Below are positions 33,348 through 38,504 of a stretch of 38,504 nt of DNA, piece after piece; the first letter of the stretch is position 1; each line of letters begins with the position of its first letter. The notes under the pieces were generated by a model that did no database searches, was not told where the DNA came from, and saw only the letters and a program-made list of their open reading frames with translations. Source of the DNA: Candidatus Pseudoscillospira faecavium (lineage in GTDB: Bacteria; Bacillota; Clostridia; Oscillospirales; Oscillospiraceae). The position numbers and the translations under genes were made by a program. The stretch is taken from positions 1-38,504 of the forward strand of contig CAJFVV010000028.1 of NCBI GenBank assembly GCA_904420565.1. The letters run 5' to 3'.

Positions 33348-33812
33348 TTACGCTTCATAGCGCAGCTTTTCTTCATTCCAGTCCCGGATCAAAGCCCCGT
33401 ATTCCGCACACAGTTCCTTCGCAAGCGCCAAATCCAAATTTCGGTAATTCCCGCACTCTTCCGCGCTTTTCCCGGGCATTTCCCCTGCGTACTCTGCGCC
33501 GCGCCGGCATGTCTCCTGCACCAGCGCAATGGCGCCTGCATGGTCGATGCGGCTGCCATCCACCAAAAGATAAAATCCCGTCTGGCAGCCCATTGGCCCA
33601 AAATACAGCACCGCGTCTTTCTGCTCGGAGTTGCGCAGAAGCGTTGCAAACAAATGCTCCGCCGAATGCAGCTGCGCATTGCTCAAAAGGTCGCCGCTGT
33701 TCGGCACTTTGAAGCGCAGGTCATAGGTGACTACATTGCCGTCCCGGCGGGACAGATACATGCCGGGACGCAGCTTGGTATGATCCACCGTAAAGCTCGC
33801 AATCCGTTCCAT
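33348..33812 (-). CDS. luxS: S-ribosylhomocysteine lyase LuxS
   Basis: A 154-residue metalloenzyme that splits S-ribosylhomocysteine to homocysteine and DPD, the AI-2 precursor. Metal ligands H49 and H53 in HSAEHLF and C120 in EECGN are present, with catalytic E52 and C76 (MGCQTGF). GGAGG nine bases before ATG 33812. It is four bases downstream of mtnN, whose product supplies its substrate. Confidence 0.97.
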   Translation of the reverse strand: MERIASFTVDHTKLRPGMYLSRRDGNVVTYDLRFKVPNSGDLLSNAQLHSAEHLFATLLRNSEQKDAVLYFGPMGCQTGFYLLVDGSRIDHAGAIALVQETCRRGAEYAGEMPGKSAEECGNYRNLDLALAKELCAEYGALIRDWNEEKLRYEA

Positions 33813-33816
33813 CAAA

Positions 33817-34497
33817 TCATTCCTCCATCCATTTAAGATAATCGTACAGAGCAGCGCTGAGCCGTTCCAGTGCTCCCTCAAAATTCTGCCGGTATTCCTC
33901 ATTCTGATTTTCCGCAAACAGATGGTCGGTTACCACCTTAAACGCCTGGAAGGGAATTTCATTGCGCAGGCAAACCTGCGCCGCAGCGCAGGCCTCCATT
34001 TCACAGACCAGCGCGCCATATCTGTCCCGGACAGCCCTGGCCCGTTCATAGTCCCGGCCAAACCAGTCTCCGGTGGCAATCACACCGGCGGCAGCCGGAT
34101 ATTCCTGGCGGGCGAAAAAGCCCTGCGCCTCCTTCTGCCCGGCACAGGGAAAGCATACCCGCTCCACCGTGGATACAAAGCCCGGCGGATCGCCCGCCAG
34201 GGTGGTGTCCACATCATGCTGCACACAGTCTGTGCCCAGCACCAGCGTGCCGGCAGGCAGCTGTGTCAGCGCGCCGGCACAGCCGGCATTAATCAGCAGA
34301 TCAATCTGAAAGCGGTCAATCAGCAGCTGCGCCGCCATTGCGGCGTTCACTTTGCCCACGCCGCCCACACATACAATTTGCTTTTCCGAAAGCTCATAAA
34401 AAGCCATCCCTGCCGCGCGCGCGCATTTTTGAACCTGATGCCGGCGCAAATAGGGGGCAGCTTCTTTTTCCATGGCATATAAAAGGCCTGCTCGCAT
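33817..34497 (-). CDS. mtnN: 5'-methylthioadenosine/S-adenosylhomocysteine nucleosidase
   Basis: A 226-residue PNP-fold enzyme that cleaves SAH to S-ribosylhomocysteine and MTA to methylthioribose, removing inhibitors of methyltransferases. LLYAMEKEAAPYL (E12), INAGCAGAL, ATGDWF, CEMEACAAAQV (E168) and VTDHL (D191) line up with the catalytic residues of Pfs. AAAGGAG before ATG 34497; the upstream open frame is ignored. The mtnN-luxS order makes a complete two-step SAH recycling operon. The promoter is at 34527-34532. Confidence 0.96.
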   Translation of the reverse strand: MRAGLLYAMEKEAAPYLRRHQVQKCARAAGMAFYELSEKQIVCVGGVGKVNAAMAAQLLIDRFQIDLLINAGCAGALTQLPAGTLVLGTDCVQHDVDTTLAGDPPGFVSTVERVCFPCAGQKEAQGFFARQEYPAAAGVIATGDWFGRDYERARAVRDRYGALVCEMEACAAAQVCLRNEIPFQAFKVVTDHLFAENQNEEYRQNFEGALERLSAALYDYLKWMEE

Positions 34498-34526
34498 TTC
34501 TGTATTTCTCTCCTTTCGGCCGCTAT

Positions 34527-34532
34527 AGTATA
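34527..34532 (-). promoter_or_regulatory. -10 element of mtnN-luxS
   Basis: TATACT on the - strand, preceded by GG. The -35 region (TGGAAA, 34555-34550) is weak. Confidence 0.5.
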
Positions 34533-34570
34533 CCTGATTTCCCGTTGTTTTTCCACCCCTTTCCGCCAGA

Positions 34571-34590
34571 AAAAACAAGCGCTTGTTTTT
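34571..34590. promoter_or_regulatory. 20-bp perfect palindrome between divergent promoters
   Basis: The arm AAAAACAAGC is followed directly by its reverse complement, with central CG as in LacI-family operators. It lies just upstream of both -35 regions. Confidence 0.55.
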
Positions 34591-34599
34591 CGCAGAAAG

Positions 34600-34628
34600 T
34601 TGACAAATGTAGAACCATATGCTATTAT
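34600..34628 (+). promoter_or_regulatory. Promoter of the SLH-PstS gene
   Basis: Perfect TTGACA (34600-34605), 17-base spacer, TATTAT (34623-34628). It gives a leader of about 227 bases. Confidence 0.8.
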
Positions 34629-34630
34629 TG

Positions 34631-34646
34631 GTTTACAGATGTAAAC
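34631..34646 (+). promoter_or_regulatory. BlaI/CopY-like operator over the start site
   Basis: GTTTACA-GA-TGTAAAC contains TACAGATGTA, the TACANNTGTA dyad of BlaI/MecI/CopY repressors. It covers the predicted start at 34635, so repression by blocking is possible. No BlaI or CopY gene lies in the window. Confidence 0.5.
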
Positions 34647-34739
34647 ACATTGTAACCCCTTTGGCACAGCTTTGTTTCTGCGGTGTAATTTCTTGCAGGG
34701 CAAAACATGGTACAATAGCCGCAAGGAGGCGATTGCACT

Positions 34740-34787
34740 TTGATTTTGGTTGTTCTCCGCCGCTCACGCGGCAACGGGGAAAGATAA
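34740..34787 (+). CDS. Possible 15-codon leader peptide
   Basis: TTG start at 34740, ten bases after AAGGAGG (34723-34729), encoding MILVVLRRSRGNGER then TAA. A short GC hairpin lies within it. It could tune the downstream gene; the start codon is poor, so this is tentative. Confidence 0.25.
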   Translation: MILVVLRRSRGNGER

Positions 34788-34861
34788 CACATGATACCAT
34801 TTGCGCGATGCACTCATGGTAAATGAAGATGTATCAGGAAGGAAAGAAAGGAGTGCTTTTT

Positions 34862-36673
34862 ATGACCATGCGGCGTATGATCAGTATTTGTTTGACTTTG
34901 GTTCTGGCTGCGGTGCTTTTCACACCCGCTCTTGCGGCGGAGCAAACCACCGCCGCTGCCTGGACGCGCAGTGAGGGCGACGGAAGCTATGTCACCATCC
35001 GTCTGTCTTATCCGGAAGGCAGCGACCTCTCATACAGCGAGCAGGAAGGGCTGGTAGCCCGCTATGCCGACACCGGCGAGCCCATCGCCTTGTCCAGCAG
35101 TTTATATGGCGAATATTTCTTTGCCACCGTTCCCGCCGATAACGCCGGCCGCCCGATCGAGGTATACCCGGCCACACCCGCACGCTTTGAGGATTGTATC
35201 ACTGTCTGGCAGGGTGTCGAATATGAAAGTGACCTCCCCATAGGGGCTAAGGAGCTGAATGTGCGCGGCGTTGTGAACGGCACCGGCGGGGGCAACCTCT
35301 CTCCCGATGCATCTCTGACCCGGGCAGAGGCCTTCGCCATGATCGTGCGTCTTTTGGATCTGCCTGCGCCTTCTGACCAAAGCTGGGAAGGCCTGGGAAA
35401 CAAAACATGGTTCAGCGATGTACCGCAGGATGCCTGGTATTACGACACAGCCTCTGCAGCGCTGGCCGCAGGCATCGCCGCAGAGGACGTCCGGTTCAAC
35501 CCCAATCGTCCCGTCACCCGGGCAGAGTTCACCGTTATGGTAGCGCGCGCTTTCCGCACGCTGGGCTGGCTGGAATCGTCGGATGCCGATTTGCGCTTTG
35601 CCGATGCGGATGCAATTCCCGCCTGGGCCCTGGATGCCTATCGGGATCTGGACGCCCACGGCGTCTCCATCACCACGGTGGAATTTGCGGACGAACCCGA
35701 CGCCTATGGCGATATTGCCACAACATTTCTGGCTGAACCCGGCAAAACCGCCACCCGCGGTGAAGTAATCGAATTCCTTTACAACGCCCTGCGCTTTTTG
35801 CCCTGTTATCCCACCGAAGCTGCCATTGCCTGGGGATTCGACAAGGAAATGCCAGTCATCGACGGCTCTACCTCCACCTATCCTTACACCACAACATTGT
35901 TCAATACGATGTTTATCAACTGTGACTGCCATCCCAACTTCCCGCAGAGCCATTCCAAAAGCTACTACTCCTATGACCGCTTGATTTCCGGCGAGGCCGA
36001 TCTGCTGATCATTTCCACCAAGCCCACAGAAGATACCCTGGCCAAAGCAAAAGAGGCCGGCGTGGAATTGGAGCTGACCCCGATCGCCTATGACGCCATG
36101 GTCTTTTTTACCAACAGCGAAAACCCCGTGGACGGCCTGACCATGGATCAGATCCGCACCATCTATGTGGAAAACCCATACACCAACTGGACGGAGCTGG
36201 GCGGACCGGACGCCGCTTTCATTCCCTATTGCCGCAATATGGACAGCGGCAGCCAGGCGCAGATGGAGGAATTTTTCCTCAAAGGCGATGAAATTCATCC
36301 GGATATCCGCCGGGAAACCACCTCCGTTTCCATGGCCTCCGTATTGACTGATGTGGCAGGCGCTTATCAGGAAGATCCGCTGACTTACGCTCTGGGATAC
36401 AGCATCTACTATTACTATCAGTCTGCCTCCCAGATTCTGCTGGGGGAAAATGAACTGAAGCTGCTGGAAATCAACGGCGTATATCCCACGGACGAAACCA
36501 TTGCCGACGGCAGCTACCCCCTTTCCGGTTATAACTACGCCGTGGTTCGTGCCGACGAGCCGAAAGATTCTCCCGCCCGCAGGATGGTGGACTTCCTGCT
36601 GAGCGAGGGCGGTCAAATCTGCGTGCAGAATGCAGGTTTCGGCCCCCTGGATCCCCAGGACACAGCTTTTTGA
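34862..36673 (+). CDS. SLH-anchored PstS-like solute-binding protein
   Basis: A 603-residue exported protein. Signal peptide (RR head, hydrophobic core, ALAA, about 26 residues), a ~90-residue beta-type domain, two to three SLH repeats (about 120-310, with LTRAEAFAMIVRLL, WYYDTASAALAAGI, VTRAEFTVMVARAF), then a periplasmic-binding-protein fold (330-603) of the phosphate-binding PstS type: PVIDGSTSTYPYTT near the ligand loop, YDAMVFFTNSENPVDGLTMDQIRTIY, and NMDSGSQAQMEEFF. No PstCAB permease lies nearby. AAAGGAG before ATG 34862; an upstream ATG at 34829 is ignored. It ends at a terminator shared with the next, convergent gene. Ligand unproven. Confidence 0.82.
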   Translation: MTMRRMISICLTLVLAAVLFTPALAAEQTTAAAWTRSEGDGSYVTIRLSYPEGSDLSYSEQEGLVARYADTGEPIALSSSLYGEYFFATVPADNAGRPIEVYPATPARFEDCITVWQGVEYESDLPIGAKELNVRGVVNGTGGGNLSPDASLTRAEAFAMIVRLLDLPAPSDQSWEGLGNKTWFSDVPQDAWYYDTASAALAAGIAAEDVRFNPNRPVTRAEFTVMVARAFRTLGWLESSDADLRFADADAIPAWALDAYRDLDAHGVSITTVEFADEPDAYGDIATTFLAEPGKTATRGEVIEFLYNALRFLPCYPTEAAIAWGFDKEMPVIDGSTSTYPYTTTLFNTMFINCDCHPNFPQSHSKSYYSYDRLISGEADLLIISTKPTEDTLAKAKEAGVELELTPIAYDAMVFFTNSENPVDGLTMDQIRTIYVENPYTNWTELGGPDAAFIPYCRNMDSGSQAQMEEFFLKGDEIHPDIRRETTSVSMASVLTDVAGAYQEDPLTYALGYSIYYYYQSASQILLGENELKLLEINGVYPTDETIADGSYPLSGYNYAVVRADEPKDSPARRMVDFLLSEGGQICVQNAGFGPLDPQDTAF

Positions 36674-36685
36674 ACGATAAAGAAT

Positions 36686-36732
36686 CAAAAAACAGGGAAC
36701 CGAGGGAGCGGCGCTGCCGCTCCCTCGGTTCC
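36686..36732 (-). terminator. Terminator between the SLH-PstS gene and the DUF4179 gene
   Basis: GGAACCGAGGGAGCGGC (36696-36712) pairs perfectly with GCCGCTCCCTCGGTTCC (36716-36732) around a three-base loop. The T-run is on the - strand side. Confidence 0.9.
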
Positions 36733-36746
36733 TGCCGTATCTGCTG

Positions 36747-37847
36747 TTATTGCGCCGCGTTCTCCAGCGGCACTGCCTGCAGCTGCGCCAGCTCAATCCA
36801 GGTATCCTCACCGATGCAGACAGCCTCCACATCCTCCGGCGAAATAAACTGCCAGTGCGCATAAGCGCCCATCATATATGTGATGGTGCCGGAATCCCCT
36901 TCTTCATCCTCCAATATCGTCCGCAAAGTAACTCCGCTGAATCCGAAGGTTCTGCCGTCTTTCAGCCGGACGCGCTTTGGCTGGAGTTTTTCTTCTGAAT
37001 TTTCCGGCGCCGGCGCGCTGCATTCAATTTCCACCCGGGAGGGCCGCACCGTAACGCTGGAAATCTCCATTTCCCCGCCGGGCACCGCCACTGTCACTGC
37101 ACCCTGATACAGTTTGCCCACAGTCTGCTCCGGCAAAGTAAAGGTAAACGTCCAGCTGCCTTCCGCCAGCAGCACGCCGTGATAAATGATATCCTCCATC
37201 TGCAGCTCCATGCGGTCGCCGCTGCGCGAACTCACATCCGGCACCAGGAGTTCCAGATGCAGCACGTCTTTCTCCTGCTCCGACACGTAGAGATATACCT
37301 CCACCAATTCCTGTGCAGGATCCAAACCGATCTGCTGTCGCTCTTCTTCCGAAAGGCCTGCCTCGTCGGCATACTGCTCCAGCCGCTCCACGCGGTCCAG
37401 GGAAATCAGCGTGGCCGACACGTCCGCCAGCCCCACATAGTAGAGGCTTGCAAGAGTTTCCTCATCCATCTCCACGCCGCGCACCGTCAGCGCCAGCGCC
37501 ATTCGCTCACCGTCGTAAACGCCGCCGTCCAGCGTCAGAGAAACGCCTGTCTCCGGGTCCGTCACCGTTTCTCCAATGGTCATGCCCATGTCGGAAAACA
37601 GCTCCTCGGTCACTTCTTCACTGCTGGGGGAGTAGATCAGGCGGAACCAGTCCTTGTAATTCACCGCCACAGCAGTGCAGGCCGTCAGCAGCACCGCCGC
37701 AGCAACAACGAGGAGCACAATGCGCCGCTTTTTTCTGCGGCTGCCCACAGCGTGCATGACCCGCCGGGCAATGCGCGCCTCACTGCCGGGTTCCAAGGGC
37801 GCAGTTTCAATTTCCTGCTGTCCCAATGTCCGATAAAATTCATCCAT
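36747..37847 (-). CDS. DUF4179 single-pass membrane protein, likely anti-sigma partner
   Basis: A 366-residue protein: cytoplasmic head (1-40, with RIARRVMHAVGSRRKKRR), one membrane helix (about 41-62) and a ~300-residue outside domain of the DUF4179 type (VTLDGGVYDGERMALALTVRG-like). It overlaps the end of the ECF sigma gene by eight bases, the usual arrangement of a sigma factor with its membrane anti-sigma factor. That role is inferred from context; the short cytoplasmic head contains no classic zinc anti-sigma motif. A stimulus for the outside domain cannot be read. Confidence 0.75.
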   Translation of the reverse strand: MDEFYRTLGQQEIETAPLEPGSEARIARRVMHAVGSRRKKRRIVLLVVAAAVLLTACTAVAVNYKDWFRLIYSPSSEEVTEELFSDMGMTIGETVTDPETGVSLTLDGGVYDGERMALALTVRGVEMDEETLASLYYVGLADVSATLISLDRVERLEQYADEAGLSEEERQQIGLDPAQELVEVYLYVSEQEKDVLHLELLVPDVSSRSGDRMELQMEDIIYHGVLLAEGSWTFTFTLPEQTVGKLYQGAVTVAVPGGEMEISSVTVRPSRVEIECSAPAPENSEEKLQPKRVRLKDGRTFGFSGVTLRTILEDEEGDSGTITYMMGAYAHWQFISPEDVEAVCIGEDTWIELAQLQAVPLENAAQ

Positions 37848-38358
37848 CCTTCTGCACCTCCCGTTTGAGCAGCATGCGGGTCCGGTGAAGCCGCGACCGC
37901 ACGGCGCTTTCCGTCATATCAAACCGCCGCGCGATTTCCTGCGCACTTTCCCGCAGCAGATGATGCCGCAGGAAAATTTCCCCATCCGGCGGCGACACCG
38001 CCAGAATTTGCTTTTGCAGTTCTTCGTTCAACAGCCCCGCTTCCAAATCCACCGTTTCATCCTGGTCACCCTCTAAAAGCGGAACTTCATTGCGGCGGCG
38101 CAGCTGCCGCCAGCGGTCAACGGCCAGATGCTGCGCAGCGGCAATCAAAAATCCCCGCAGTGTGTCCGCTTTCAGATCATTCCTCTTTTTCCACACAAGG
38201 ATCATGGCGTCCGCCGCCACTTCTTCCACGTCCTCGTTCCGCTCCCGCAGAATGCGCCGGGCAACAGCGGCAGCCAGGGCGCCGTATTGGGCGCACAGCG
38301 CCCGCGCTCCCTCTTCTTCCTTTTCCAGCAGCAAGCGCAAAAGTTCCTGATCGGTCAC
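37840..38358 (-). CDS. ECF-type RNA polymerase sigma factor
   Basis: A 172-residue sigma-70 family factor. Region 2 (ARRILRERNEDVEEVAADAMILVWKK) and region 4 (LRESAQEIARRFDMTESAVRSRLHRTRMLLKREV) are complete. The start is GTG 38358, eight bases after AGGGGG; an ATG at 38403 has no such site. Coupled to the DUF4179 gene by an eight-base overlap. No autoregulatory promoter could be identified with confidence. Confidence 0.92.
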   Translation of the reverse strand: MTDQELLRLLLEKEEEGARALCAQYGALAAAVARRILRERNEDVEEVAADAMILVWKKRNDLKADTLRGFLIAAAQHLAVDRWRQLRRRNEVPLLEGDQDETVDLEAGLLNEELQKQILAVSPPDGEIFLRHHLLRESAQEIARRFDMTESAVRSRLHRTRMLLKREVQKDG

Positions 38359-38484
38359 ATCACACGCCCCCTTCCAACGCTTTCTATTATGAATACGATT
38401 CAAACCGCCAAAACGGTGCAGAATTTTTCAAAATTTTCTTGCTCTTTCCCATACCGGTATTTCTAACTCAAAAATACAGCGGCG

Positions 38485-38504
38485 TGCGGCAACGTTATGC
38501 CGCA
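38485..38504. terminator. Hairpin at the window end
   Basis: TGCGGCA (38485-38491) pairs with TGCCGCA (38498-38504). It may be the start of a terminator of a gene beyond the window. Confidence 0.35.

Larger units (their letters stand above)
34498..34861. other. Divergent regulatory region between mtnN-luxS and the SLH-PstS gene
   Basis: No full gene here. It holds the mtnN -10 element, a 20-bp perfect palindrome, a strong + promoter, a 16-bp operator-like palindrome at the start site, a possible second promoter (TGGTACAAT, hexamer 34711-34716) and a short leader frame. Confidence 0.7.

Noticed and set aside
35102..36862. 586-codon open frame on the - strand
   Set aside because: Antisense to the SLH-PstS gene; rich in Gly/Ile/Gln without motif.
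1..38504. tRNA or rRNA genes
   Set aside because: No cloverleaf with a GTTCRA arm or rRNA sequence was found on reading through; an exhaustive covariance search was not possible here.

Overview
The window reads as a chromosomal segment of a spore-forming, anaerobic gut Clostridium of the Oscillospiraceae/Butyricicoccaceae type. Evidence: spmA and spmB, an alpha/beta-type small acid-soluble spore protein, the Firmicutes-only rplU-prp-rpmA cluster with a Prp-cleavable L27 extension, CtsR/ClpC heat-shock control, a clostridial 2[4Fe-4S] ferredoxin and several S-layer-homology (SLH) proteins. Most of it is moderately GC-rich; the first ~3.7 kb is visibly AT-rich and looks foreign. No rRNA, tRNA, CRISPR array or intact insertion sequence was seen.

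Layout. (1) 1-4400 is a worn mobile-element or island edge: the 3' end of a serine recombinase, a GIY-YIG nuclease, a GHKL (MORC/Hsp90-like) ATPase fused to a Shedu/DUF4263-like nuclease domain, a cluster of TTGCAAC repeats, a phage-type ferritin-like small protein, and the tail of an SLH gene broken by a stop codon. The nuclease/ATPase pair is the best candidate for an undescribed defence system. (2) 4464-8848 carries a SUFU-TPR protein and a three-helix membrane protein of unknown role. (3) 9114-12777 is the heat-shock operon ctsR-mcsA-clpC behind a canonical CtsR operator; mcsB is absent and McsA lacks its second zinc module. (4) 13011-17094 holds a ferredoxin, the tRNA/rRNA methyltransferases trmN6 and rsmI, a small membrane protein, an AbrB-type regulator and spmAB. 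(5) 17183-23937 holds a 1340-residue SLH surface protein and a TetM-like ribosomal GTPase fused to a YacP/Rae1-type NYN nuclease. (6) 24146-26913 holds a spore SASP and a thioredoxin-rhodanese-CoA-disulfide/persulfide reductase operon with a Crp/Fnr-like site centred at -41. (7) 27022-30403 is rplU-prp-rpmA, then a DUF1835 protein and obgE. (8) 30469-34497 holds a decayed XRE regulator, a UMF1-type MFS transporter, a zinc-dependent phospholipase C-like protein and mtnN-luxS (SAH recycling and AI-2 formation). (9) 34571-38358 holds an SLH-anchored PstS-like binding protein with a heavily decorated promoter, and an ECF sigma factor with a DUF4179 membrane partner.

Genes group into coherent jobs: proteostasis (CtsR, McsA, ClpC), translation and ribosome quality control (L21, L27, Prp, Obg, RsmI, TrmN6, TetM-NYN), sulfur/redox handling (Trx, rhodanese, CoADR-Rhd), methyl-cycle recycling (MtnN, LuxS), sporulation (SpmA, SpmB, SASP) and cell surface (three SLH loci). 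Functions rest on recognised families and motifs; promoter, operator and terminator calls are by eye.
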